Assembly: GCF_004337985.1 (NCBI RefSeq)
Contig: NC_043743.1
Coordinates: 3,146,543-3,210,542, forward strand
Source: Pyricularia pennisetigena
Lineage: Eukaryota; Ascomycota; Sordariomycetes; Magnaporthales; Pyriculariaceae
Length of the DNA: 64,000 bases
Direction of reading: 5' to 3'
Under the pieces are notes generated by a model. That model searched no databases, was not told where the DNA came from, and saw only the letters and a program-made list of their open reading frames with translations. Positions 12,192 to 21,765 of the stretch are shown here, one piece after another. Numbering within the stretch: the first letter of the stretch is position 1; each line of letters begins with the position of its first letter. The position numbers and the translations under genes were made by a program.

Positions 12192-12758
12192 TGTTAATGA
12201 TATGCGTTATTTAGCATGTAATGGGTCCACTTTTATTTGTATATAAACCACAATAAATAATGCCGAAGTGGGGCTGCTGAGGTTGTTAGATTTTCTGTTA
12301 TATTTTGTATGTTGCAGGAATTGCGATTCAAAGTCAGCGAATGGGGTTTTACCCTGTACCGGGTTTAATACCCACCCTGCACTTACGAATCAGCTACCCT
12401 GTACCGGGTTGAAATTTTCACCAAATTAGCAAATTAGTGCAAACCCAAAAATGGTTTGTATGGAAATAAAGGTGTTTTTTCAACAACGTATACAAAATAA
12501 TTGTTCGGAAAATCGTGTGCGGCACTGGAACCCTTTGCGGGGTGCGGACCCCCACTTCGATTTCGGAGAGTATGTAAGGGAGACAAAGCAAAGTCTCCCC
12601 CACCAATGAATTAAATCTATTAATCCCAAAATTAGTGAATCATTTTAGTGAATTTAGTGCATATAAACCCTGTAATTACAGGCTTTTACAACGCAATTAG
12701 CACCACGCCGCACCTAGGCTAATGCCTAACCCCCTGTTAGCAACCCATATTGTTAACA
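12192..12758 (+). repeat. Family-1 Copia LTR
   Basis: TGTTAATGATATGCG to ATTGTTAACA, in direct orientation to the 4507 LTR and inverted to the 6631 LTR. Preceded by GGTCC, the complement of the GGACC before the 6631 LTR, which supports an inversion between the two LTRs. Confidence 0.85.
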
Positions 12759-13613
12759 ACCTCAATAAAGGGTTTTAACGGCCATAAATTACTGGGTTTT
12801 AATAATAGCGATTTTACCGGGGCCACGGAAAATTTAAAATCCATTTACGGATATTTTTATACCCTATTTGGGGGCCTTATAACGTGGAAAAGCAAAAAAG
12901 CTAACACTATAGTTTTAAACATTCCAAAAACCAAAACCGATGTTTTAACAGAAGCCCTGCGTAAAACACAACGGTTTAATAACCAATTTATAAAATTTGG
13001 ATTATTGATAAAAGGCCCTATTACAATATTTAAAAATAATATTGGTTTCATAGCTAACGTATATAACCCTACGCACTATTAACGTACTTAAAATACGTTA
13101 TTAAAATCTCATCACGTACGGGAATTAATTATAAAAAGGTTAATAAGCCTAAAGTACCTGGAATCCAAACAAAAGCCCGTTAATGGCCTCGCAAAACCCC
13201 CAACGTTTCTAATTTACAAGGTTCTTTTAAAACTTATAGGCTTTAAACCCCTCTAAACTTTATTTTTACCCATTGAATTTTAGGGCATTTAATTAATTCG
13301 TTACCTAATTACCCATGTCATTTTCTTTAATTATAATATTGGACTTTTGTTAGCCCAATACCGTCCGTATTACCCGAATTTACCCTGTACAGGTTAATTA
13401 ATAAACAAATTATACCGACCATACACCTAAAATTACGAAACCTATACCAAAAATTGCATTAAAATTGAAAAACCTTGTATTTGGGCGATTTACGCATTCG
13501 AAATACCTTATATATTATGCCTAATTTGGACTATTACCAACGAATAACCAAATTAATTACCTGGTTTAATAATTAATTCCGTGGGTTAATATTATATAAA
13601 TCGGGGATTCGAG
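12759..13613 (+). pseudogene. Copia no. 3 fragment: RNase H and 3' UTR
   Basis: The open stretch to 13082 encodes LLGFNNSDFTGATENLKSIY, FGGLITWKSKKANTIVLNIP and NVYNPTHY, the Copia RNase H end of Pol. It closely matches the minus-strand copies at 7907-8197 and about 42490-42800. Downstream 3' UTR continues to the solo-LTR insertion. The 5' edge directly abuts the LTR ending at 12758, so upstream pol is missing. Confidence 0.75.
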
Positions 13614-13628
13614 TGTGAACATGGCTAT

Positions 13629-13910
13629 GGCAAGGCTAATGATATTAGCTACCCTGCATTATCTTATAATGGCTAGCATGGGCTAATTTCATTAGTCACC
13701 CTGCATCGAATAAATAAACAAATAACAAATAAAACGTATACGCGTTTATTATACACACAAAGCTTTATAGGCAAGGCTAATGATATTAGCTACCCTGCAT
13801 TATCTTATAATGGCTAGCATGGGCTAATTTCATTAGTCACCCTGCATCGAATAAATAAACAAATAACAAATAAAACGTATACGCGTTTATTATACACACA
13901 AAGCTTTATA
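13629..13910 (+). repeat. Perfect tandem duplication, 2 x 141 bp
   Basis: Units 13629-13769 and 13770-13910 are identical by eye (start GGCAAGGCTAATGATATTAG, end CAAAGCTTTATA). The other copies of the element carry one unit. Identity suggests a recent event; at under 400 bp it would be too short to trigger RIP. Confidence 0.85.
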
Positions 13911-13962
13911 TATCACGTCTTTGTTCATAGTTTTAACAACAAAACAAATACGTCATATTTAA

Positions 13963-14056
13963 TCTAGCTTAATGGTATAATGCACGTACCATAATCTATA
14001 TCATATATACGTTAAAGTGCGTGGGTTCGAATCCCGTTCTGGTCGCAGATTTTCTG
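13963..14056 (+). promoter_or_regulatory. tRNA-like Pol III promoter in element B copy 1
   Basis: A box TAGCTTAATGG, then about 50 nt, then B box GGGTTCGAATCCC and a TTTT tract about 14 nt on. The same arrangement occurs in copies 2 and 3. The 5' sequence cannot pair with the 3' arm to form an acceptor stem, so it is not a tRNA gene. Confidence 0.55.
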
Positions 14057-14412
14057 TGCATGCATAAGCACAATAGGCCGTTAGGCTCAATGGGCCGTTA
14101 GGCTCAATAGGTCGGCAGGTCAGTCACATAAATAAGGCCAAATCATGTGAAGCGACCCCGCATTCCGGACATCCGGATCGAAGATCTGCACCTACGGATT
14201 CGAACACGTAATTCACAACTTAGCCTTAGATTCATCACCTTTATACATTCATCGATTTAACGATTCAACCAATCGATTGTGCAGCAATATATTATCTCTA
14301 TTACCCGCTAGCAGACGGTTATCTGCCATTTTAACGTTCTATCAGCCTTATACGTGATCCACTTTTCCCCGCGTTCAAGATTAAGCTTATTCCATCTCGT
14401 AACCTCCTCACA

Positions 14413-14624
14413 TCGAGTCCGGGGGTTATTACAATTTTGGGGGTTTTTCCAATTCGGGGGTTCGTCCGTTTCGGGGGTTAAAGGTCGGTACAAAAGGTTA
14501 AATTATCCAAGGGGTTTATATTGGGAATTCGAATCGGGTTGAGACATAAAAGGGATTTTTTCTAAGGTCTTTTTTTATGTACTTTTCTTTCCCGATTTCC
14601 TTTAAGTAGTGGCAAAAGAGGGGG
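14413..14624 (+). pseudogene. Copia no. 3 3' UTR and polypurine tract
   Basis: Continues the Copia 3' UTR after the insertion (CCGGGGGTTATTACAATTTT and similar G-rich lines, also found reversed at 7320-7400 and 41930-42000). It ends with the polypurine tract GCAAAAGAGGGGG right before the 3' LTR. Confidence 0.75.
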
Positions 14625-15182
14625 TGTTAATTATATACGTTATCTAGCATATAATGAATCCATTTTTATTTGTATATAAACCATTATAAATAGTGCGGAA
14701 ATGGGGTTATTGGGACTGTCGGATTTTCTATTTTATTTTGTTTTGCAGGAATTGCGATTTAAGATGTTAACGAGTGAGGTTTTACCCTGTGCCGGGTCTA
14801 ACACCCACCCTGCACTTACGAATTGACTATCCTGTACAAAATTGAAATTTTCACCAAATTAGCAAATTAGTGCGAACCCAGAAATGGTTTATATGGAAAT
14901 GAGGGTGTTTTTTTAACAACGTATACAAAATAATTTTTCGGAAAATCGTGTGCGGCACCGGAACCCTTTGCGGGGTGCGGACCCCCACTTCGATGTCGGA
15001 GAGTATATAAGGGAGATATAGCAAAGTTTCCCCCGCCAATAAATCGAATCTATTAATCCCAAAATTTAGTGAACAATTTAGTGCATTTAAGCCCTGTAAT
15101 TACAGGTTTTTACAACGCAATTAGCACCACGTCGCACCTAGGCTAATGCCAAAACCCCTGTTAGCAACCCATATTGTTAATA
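14625..15182 (+). repeat. 3' LTR of Copia no. 3 (family 1)
   Basis: TGTTAATTATATACG to ATTGTTAATA (end CA changed to TA), following a polypurine tract, hence a 3' LTR. Confidence 0.8.
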
Positions 15183-15815
15183 TAATTATACCCCGAATAT
15201 TTTACCCGCAAAGATGTTTTAACGCATAATTATTTCCGTATTCACCCTAAAATCAAAGCTTTGTATTCCTTTTACCCGTCGTTTCAACTTTATTTGGTCC
15301 TAATAATAAGAACCGGTCCCGTTTTATATTAAAACTCCCGAAACTTTCCAAGATAATAAAAATTTTGTTACCTGTTTAAATTGCAAATACAATACTTCGT
15401 ATAACTATCGGGGAAACACTTATCAAAACTGCTGGAAAAGATTTGCCGCAATTAAATATTATTCCAAATTCGTTTTCGGTTTTTTATTGGAAAACTTAAG
15501 TAGAAATAATTATAAAAGCGCAACGGCAAAATAGAAGGAAAAACTGTAAAGAAAAACAGTAAAATAATTAAATTAATTTTCATAGTATTAACATACAAAT
15601 ATAAGATATCAATTAAACTATGTAAAAAATAGTACAATAGGTTTGAAAATAGGGACAATCACTTAAAACAAGTCTTATTTTTCTATTTTGAGTTATTTGT
15701 CATTCGAATATCTATTAATCAATAATTGTACGGACAAATATATTTTATTTATTAAATTTTTATCCCAGTTTTGATAAATTCGTTTTTTTTTTTTTTGCAT
15801 CATTATTTTTTTAAT
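15183..15815. other. AT-rich sequence without assigned feature
   Basis: A moderately AT-rich stretch. A short frame around 15360-15470 reads CLNCKYNTSYN...YQNCWKRFAAIKYY with paired cysteines, possibly the remnant of a zinc-finger transposon protein, but too short to assign. Homopolymer T run at about 15785-15797. Confidence 0.3.
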
Positions 15816-15951
15816 CTCCTTACCACGAAAACCCGCGGGCCCCTTTTTACCCGTTCAAAAAACCTGTTGGCCGTTACGGGCCCCCGCCAAGAGCCCATGG
15901 GTTGGCGGGCCTGGCTGGGCTAAACCTGTTTCGGGTTTTGACAGGCCTTAG
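15816..15951 (+). mobile_element. Right half of hAT-like MITE
   Basis: GC-rich block (ACCCGCGGGCCCC..., CGTTACGGGCCCCCGCC, GGCGGGCCTGGCTGGGC) ending GGTTTTGACAGGCCTTAG. It matches the right end of the complete MITE at 30744-31236 (GGTTTTGGAATGCCTTA). I found no left end. Confidence 0.6.
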
Positions 15952-17242
15952 TTGACAGCGTGCTGGAAAAACGGGTTTAAATCAGGGGTTAGAGGGCCCC
16001 TAAATTGAGAGTTCAATCATGTATTTTACGTTGTGAAAATGTGCTAACGTGGACGTACAGTACCCTGGCTACTTGTCGGCCTAACACCATATTTCCATTG
16101 AAAACCTTGTTTTTTTCGAGTAGTAGATATAAAAATATTAAGCGGTGAAGCGCTAAGATTTTCAACACTTACGTTAATTGAGCTTCGATCAAATTTAGAA
16201 AACATTGTGGTAGGTGGGTCGTATCGAGAATCGGAAGGCACATCCAACTTTTGTGAACAAATGTCGAGACCGAGATTATGCCGTTTAAATACAAATCTTT
16301 AGACACCTGGACTTTTAAACTTCTTATAACAGGCAGTGCGGTAACGAGGGCCTCGACAATGGATGCTCAAGCGATTTGGCTGGCTTGGAAATCTTATGGC
16401 CCGTGAATATGTGTTTCAGATAGTTTAGTATCGGGTTTTGCAGGCAGCGAGAGGAGGGATTCGGGTAGCTTCTCCATTTTCGGTAGCGAAATTACATTTC
16501 TTGAAGCGATGGCTAGCAGTAGCCGCCGGCAAAGGCCATAAACCAAAAAAAAGATTTTACCTGTCGGCCGCACAGAACATCGCTGCAACCAGGAAGGAGA
16601 TCCCACAGTAAAAAATGGTTAAATTTAAATTTTTAAATAATTAAAACCGTTGCTTTACGGGCAGATATTTGATGGGTAAATCACGTGTACAACCACGTAA
16701 CTTCGGAACACGTAGCAGAGATTTTAACAGATTAATACGATCCTGTAAATAGTAACAGTTGCAAATAGAACATGCATAAGAATATCAATTTGTTTTGTGT
16801 TGTAATTTTACCAATGGCAGCGATTATACGATTCCTAGTAACAAAGACAGGTATACCGTTAAGCTGCGAAATGAAAGCAATGCCAAACAATACCAAACAA
16901 TACCAAATGGATGTAAATGTAAAAAAGGCAAACCAAATGCAGAAAAATCTGGAAGTACCGAAACCAAAAACCAAATTAATCTTTTCACGCAAAACCTTTT
17001 GCAGAATTTTTGTTCTTTCCCCACCCTGGGCACAGGACTATAAATACGATGAATGGTAACCTTGCTATAATCGCAGCTATAACCGGAAAAATAACTCGCG
17101 ATAACACTTAATGACTTGAAAGGGAGTTATCGAAATTATAATCGTTTTGAGAATAAGTTATAGCGTCCTGGGACGGGTCGCAGTCGCGTATATCTTGGAC
17201 ATAAGAAGTTTTGGTGCCCCGAGCAGCCGATTTGCCATCCCG
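15952..17242. other. GC-balanced island, left part; no firm gene
   Basis: Composition returns to balanced. Short frames occur on both strands (16044-16247 and 16394-16606 minus; 16772-17059 plus) but none has a recognisable domain or signal peptide. One plus-strand frame (16795-17043, no ATG at its start) reads like part of a cysteine-containing secreted protein (CCNFTNGSDYTIPSNKDRY and NGCKCKKGKPN) and could be a 3' exon or relic. I found no matching upstream exon. Confidence 0.35.
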
Positions 17243-17455
17243 TTACTGGCGGCCTGCGCGGGCAGCACGATACCGTCTAAAGGGGCGGTTATAATTTTTA
17301 ACTGAATCATCAGAGTCATAGCCTCCGTCGTCGCTGGGGTCGTTGCTTCCTACGCTTGATCGAGCAACTAAAACGTCGTTGGTGTTAATATTGCGGGTTT
17401 GGGCGTTGGTCGAAATGGCCATGGCCAGAATAGCGAGGGCGTTGAAAAGTTGCAT
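17243..17455 (-). CDS. Small secreted protein, 70 aa (candidate effector)
   Basis: The chosen ATG at 17455 starts MQLFNALAILAMAISTNAQ, a clear signal peptide; a longer reading from 17482 would place non-hydrophobic residues ahead of it. The mature part of about 51 residues has no cysteine: a polar stretch (TRNINTNDVLVARSSVGSND), an acidic Asp/Ser-rich stretch (DPSDDGGYDSDDS) and a strongly basic end (RPFRRYRAARAGRQ). No family is recognised. A TATATATAAAAA box lies about 140-150 bp upstream on the same strand. The gene lies in a small island of balanced sequence between RIP-affected repeats and shows no RIP-type stops. Secretion is well supported; a role as a host-directed effector is inference from size and location. 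Confidence 0.65.
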   Translation of the reverse strand: MQLFNALAILAMAISTNAQTRNINTNDVLVARSSVGSNDPSDDGGYDSDDSVKNYNRPFRRYRAARAGRQ

Positions 17456-17594
17456 TTTGTTATCGGCAGTGAAATAACACAAGATAGTTTAAAATGAAAA
17501 GGTAAAAATGGTGAAGGTAAAAGTAGTTGGTTGTAGTAGTTTTTGATGATTATAAAGTGCAGATGATAAGAAAATAAATAATTGAAGGAGTATG

Positions 17595-17606
17595 TTTTTA
17601 TATATA
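17595..17606 (-). promoter_or_regulatory. Putative TATA box of 70-aa secreted protein gene
   Basis: Reads TATATATAAAAA on the minus strand, about 140-150 bp upstream of the ATG. AT-rich surroundings make chance occurrence possible. Confidence 0.4.
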
Positions 17607-18580
17607 AGAAGGGGACACAAGTTAACAAATATAAAGTGGTTTAGTTCTGATATAAGGAAAATACAAGTAAGATAATAATGAATTTTAAAAATAGATTTGC
17701 GCATGATTTTAATTAGAAGCCAAATTTCGCTACATTAGGTTGGGTACCCGTAATGCCCACCCAGAAAAATACCAACACTTTTATTTTTACAGATATTTTA
17801 CGCCTTATATTAACTATTTCTAATTTGTGATTTCATTTTCAAAAAAGGCAATATATTAAAGATTGGTTTCTTCTCGGTATTAACGACGTTGAAAATACGG
17901 AGTTAATTATGAAAGCCTCCCAAAGTAAGGTATTTCCAGCTTTATACTGAAATAGTAGATTAAGGGGTCTAAGCTTTATACAGAAATATAATAACCTAGT
18001 TAAGTACTCTAGGTGCTGACGAAGGGTTATTAAACCGGGTATATAATTATAAGTTTAAAGACATAAATATATATATTATACATATGCAGTATCGTTAGTA
18101 AACTTTGAAATTACAAATTAATACATGCTATATTATATGATAACCGGAAGAACTTACTCAGTATACTTAGATTAAGCCGAAAACAATACCACATAAATAA
18201 AGATATATATATCAAATTTGCTACGTATAGATCGGAGTTTACTATCTATTATAACGCAGCAAAGCGTTGGTATAAGAATGGTGAAACCCTGACAGTATAA
18301 GCATTTTTCTACAAGTGAAATCTAACCATAAATATAATGAATTGATTATACAAAGGACAACACTTTTAATTATAAGGAAAGTCATTAATAGCACTATCCT
18401 CACATTCTTTACTATATATAGTCTCTCTCGTTCTTACCTAGGTCTGTAGTTTCGCGTTGATTTTTATGTGAACCCATTTTAAGAGTGAGTACAGAGAAAT
18501 AATACACAAGTAGAGAAAGAAAAATATCTTGATAATCGCAGTAAGAAGTATATTAGCATAAAATGGAGAGATTAACACAT
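17607..18580. other. AT-rich sequence without assigned feature
   Basis: Composition becomes AT-rich from about 17720. No known repeat of this window, no coding frame and no RNA gene was recognised. Confidence 0.35.
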
Positions 18581-18743
18581 GGAGCGAGTATTAAATGAAC
18601 CGAATAATTAATGGACCGAATACTAAATGGACCGAATAATAAATGGGGCAGACTATAAATGGAGCAAATTGTAGATGGAGCAAATAACAAAGCGGGAAGA
18701 CAATAAATAGAACGTATGATAAAAGGAGCAAGTATTAAAGTGG
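18581..18743 (+). repeat. Degenerate 16-bp minisatellite
   Basis: About ten imperfect units of roughly 16 bp, clearest as AATGGACCGAATACTA and AATGGACCGAATAATA, decaying into GGAGCAAATAACAA-type units. It ends at the target site of the foldback MITE. Confidence 0.6.
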
Positions 18744-18750
18744 AACATAT

Positions 18751-18902
18751 GTTAAGAACAGGCCTTATAAAGGCCCTGCGACCGCACGTTGAGTGCAGTG
18801 GGCTGCATTTTTCATGCGCGCAGCCAATCGAACAGCGGCATAATCAACAGCCGGATGCACTTAACGTGCGGTCGCAGGGCCTATATAAGGCCTCTTCTTA
18901 AC
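18751..18902 (+). mobile_element. Foldback MITE, 152 bp, 40-bp TIRs
   Basis: Two 40-bp inverted repeats with only two mismatches (start GTTAAGAACAGGCCTTATA on the left, TATAAGGCCTCTTCTTAAC on the right; inner part CCCTGCGACCGCACGTT). They surround about 70 bp and are flanked by the 7-bp direct repeat AACATAT (18744-18750, 18903-18909). Partial relatives lie at 26713-26803 and 32845-32940. No coding capacity; superfamily unassigned. Confidence 0.8.
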
Positions 18903-18909
18903 AACATAT

Positions 18910-19129
18910 AATAAATAAAAATAGAAGCGAAAAAAGAAACGTGGAAATAGCATGATGAATAAATAAATCAAAGAGTAAAATAAAATGTATAATAAGCCAA
19001 ATATAGACCAACTGAGCCATATGATAAATGATATATATAACAAATTTAAATATATAATGAAAAGAAGGAATAATAATTAGAAAGTAATAGAGAAAAGAAT
19101 AAACTGGAATATTAACCAAAATAACAGTT
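18910..19129. other. AT-rich sequence without assigned feature
   Basis: A-rich on the plus strand with GAAAAAAG-type tracts; no repeat or gene recognised. Confidence 0.3.
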
Positions 19130-19282
19130 TGTTAATTCTATGCGTTATTTAGCTTATAATGGGCACACTTTTGTTTATATATAAGCCTCAATAGATAGTG
19201 CCGAAGTGAGGCTGTCGGGGTTGTCGAATTATCCGTTATATTTTGTGTCATGCAGGAGTTGCGATTCAAAGGGTCAACGAGT
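19130..19282 (+). repeat. Family-1 Copia LTR, left part (interrupted)
   Basis: TGTTAATTCTATGCG through GCGATTCAAAGGG...CAACGAGT, the first 153 bp of a family-1 LTR. The LTR resumes at 23462 (CGAATGGGGTTTTACC), so about 4.2 kb of TAGTCTC elements sit inside it. The flanks overlap as CGAGT/CGAAT. Confidence 0.75.
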
Positions 19283-19500
19283 TAGTCTCAGGGCTCATCC
19301 CTGAAGCCCAGAGCTCCACAATTAATCCACTTCGTGGCCCAATTGCGGCTTTGCAATGTACCTGTGGGTCCATCCAAAAAACACTCTGGTTTAGTCTCAG
19401 GGCTCATCCCTGAAGCCCAGAGCTCCACAATTGATCCACTTCGCTCCACTTCGTGGCTCAATTGCGGCTTTGTAATGTACCTGTGGGTCCATCCAAAGAA
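19283..19500 (+). repeat. Tandem duplication of the TAGTCTC left terminus
   Basis: The terminal segment TAGTCTCAGG...CACTCTGGT (19283-19391) is repeated from 19392, the second copy carrying a small extra GATCCACTTCGCTCCACTTC stretch. It gives this element two consecutive left ends. Confidence 0.75.
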
Positions 19501-20148
19501 CGTTCTGGTTCAGGTCTGAGGACAATTTGTCGATTTTCGCCGTTTATGGCGGTATTTTTGGCCTTTTTTTAACCGAAACTCCTTTATTATTCCATAACTA
19601 TACATAATATTAAAAAAATAAAATATCGTTGAAAATAGCGTTTAATACCGCTATTAGCAGCGATTCGATTGATTTTTTTATTTGTTATAATGGCCGAATT
19701 GGATACCATTTGCCTTTAATCCGTTTATGGCGGTACTGTTTTTTCGATTTTTTTTTCGATTTTCGATTTTTTTTAATATTATTTTTAATTTTTGACCAAA
19801 TTTTATATATTTTGCACGTAAAGGGTCGTATATATATATACATATCGTTATGAGAAATTTTGGTGCTTATACCAGATTATATAAGCAGTTAAATAAGCGG
19901 ATAGGCAAAGTATATATTTTTTTATATATAATTTACAATCGAAATTCGTTTATATTTTTACCAATTTTAACGATAATAAAACCAAAACTTCAGAGATTCG
20001 ATTACGTATATAAACAAACGTTTAAATCCAATCCTATTTATAATATCTGGTTTGAAAACTGTTTAATAAAAGAAGATGCCAAATGTGTATTTTATAAATC
20101 TTTTCGCTTTATTTAATTAATTTTATATTATCTTTATTTTGCAGCCGG

Positions 20149-20804
20149 TGTGAACATGGCTAGCGCAGGGCTAATTATATTAGCTACCCTGCATTATTTT
20201 ATAACGGCTAGCACGGGCTAATTTTATTAGTCACCCTGCATCGAATAAATAAATAAATAACAAATAAAACGTATACGCGTTCATACACACAAAGCTTTAT
20301 ATATTACGTCTTTGTTCATAGTTTCAACAACAAAACAAATACGTTATATTTAATCTAGCTTAGTGGTATAATGCACGTACCATAATCTATATCATATATA
20401 CGTTGAAGTGCGTGGGTTCGAATCCCGTTGTGGTCGCAGATTTTCTGTGCATGCATAAGCACAATAAGCCGTTAGGCTCAATGGGCCGTTAGGCTCAATA
20501 GGTCGGCAGGTCAGTCACATGAATAAGGCCAAATCATGTGACCTGACCCCGCATTCCGGACATCCGGATCGAAGATCTGCACCTACGGATTCGAACACGT
20601 AATTCATAACTCAGCCTTAGATTTATCACCTTTATAACCTTCATCGATTCAACGATTCAACGAATCGATTGTGCAACAATATATTATCTCTATTACCCGC
20701 TAGCAGACGGTTATCTGCCATTTCAACGTTCCATCAGCCTTATACGTGATCCACTTTTCCCCGCGTTCAAGATTAAGCTTATTCTATCTCGTAACCTCCT
20801 CACA
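20149..20804 (+). mobile_element. Solo-LTR-like element B, copy 2 (656 bp)
   Basis: TGTGAACATGGC...CCTCCTCACA flanked by the 5-bp TSD GCCGG (20144-20148, 20805-20809), inserted in a TAGTCTC element between its internal units. TG..CA ends and a 5-bp TSD are LTR features. It holds a tRNA-like A box (20356-20366), B box (20415-20425) and TTTT at about 20440. No polypurine tract, primer-binding site or coding region accompanies it. Confidence 0.82.
20349..20444 (+). promoter_or_regulatory. tRNA-like Pol III promoter in element B copy 2
   Basis: A box TAGCTTAGTGG and B box GGTTCGAATCC about 50 nt apart, then TTTT. The T arm can nearly pair (GTGGG/CCCGT), but the 5' strand TTTAATC cannot pair with the 3' GTGGTC segment, so no tRNA acceptor forms. 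Confidence 0.55.
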
Positions 20805-21765
20805 GCCGGATTTTGTGGTTTTTGCACGTGGGGGGTGGCATATAAATACTTAATATAATATCACATTTTGGTACGTATATCTAATTATATAAGCCCTTAA
20901 ATATGCGGATAGGTAAAGTATATCCAATTTTATATATATTTTACCATCGAAATGCTTTTACATTTTTACCAATTCTAACATTAATAAAACCAAAATTTGA
21001 GAAAGTGGATTATATATGTAAATAAACGTTAACGTAAAACCCGATTTGCAATACCGGCCCTTTTTATTTTTTTATATAAAGAAACGTTAAATTTGTGTTT
21101 TTTTTGTATTTTTTGCTTTATTTAATTGAATAAAATTTATAAAAAAAGAACTTAAATAAAGTTTATTCACAGATTAAAAAAAGAATATATTAAGTAAAAA
21201 TATTTTCAATTTACCAATATTTGCATAAATTATTTAATTTTTTAACAAATTGTTAATTTATATAAGAATATTAATAAAACTTTTGTTTTAATCGATAATT
21301 GCATGCAATTTGCAGTGTAAGGTCTATTAAACTATTAAAACTGTAATTTAAGCTAAAATAATATTTTATACAATTATTTAAAATAAGGATTAAATATAAT
21401 AAAGAATTACAAATTTTACTCAATATTTTAATATCTTTCCAAATACAATGGCTATTAAAACGCGGCCGGCATTCAAATAATCAACAAACTCCAACAAATT
21501 CAACGCAGATTACTATATAATTTTAGAATTTTTATTTCTTTTTTTATTCGAATATTTATTTGCATCTTATAGTTATACCATTTTCTTTTGCTAGTATAAT
21601 GCGAATATATTATATATACCCGCTGTAAACGGCAAAATACCACAAACTATCCTTAAATTAATAAAATAATTATTAGCGATATCGCAATATTCGGTATATT
21701 ATTAATAATACCGTTATAAACGGCGAAATGCGACAAATTATTATTGGTGGTACCGCCATAAACGG

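Larger units (their letters stand above)
13614..14412 (+). mobile_element. Solo-LTR-like element B, copy 1 (799 bp)
   Basis: Begins TGTGAACATGGC and ends AACCTCCTCACA (TG..CA, with TGTGA/TCACA inverted tips), flanked by the 5-bp TSD TCGAG at 13609-13613 and 14413-14417. It is inserted in the 3' UTR of a Copia fragment. It is longer than copy 2 (656 bp) because of an exact 141-bp tandem duplication. It contains tRNA-like A and B boxes. No internal region or coding sequence is seen. Confidence 0.8.
19283..21765 (+). mobile_element. TAGTCTC element copy 3 (right end missing)
   Basis: Starts TAGTCTCAGGGCTCATCCC; the first 109 bp are tandemly repeated (second start at 19392). It continues with the GCCGTTTATGGCGG motif, internal unit 1 (about 19795-20140) and, after the insertion of solo-LTR-like element B at 20149-20804, internal unit 2 (20805 onward). 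It runs to ACCGCCATAAACGG at 21765, where copy 4 begins; the usual right end is absent. It contains an 88-codon frame (19850-20116) also found in copies 4 and 10. Confidence 0.75.

Noticed and set aside
12759..15182. A complete Copia between the LTRs at 12192 and 14625
   Set aside because: The interior starts within RNase H and lacks gag, integrase and reverse transcriptase; the left LTR belongs to the rearranged Copia no. 1.
20349..20444. A true tRNA gene in element B
   Set aside because: A and B boxes are present but no acceptor stem can form, and all copies share the defect.
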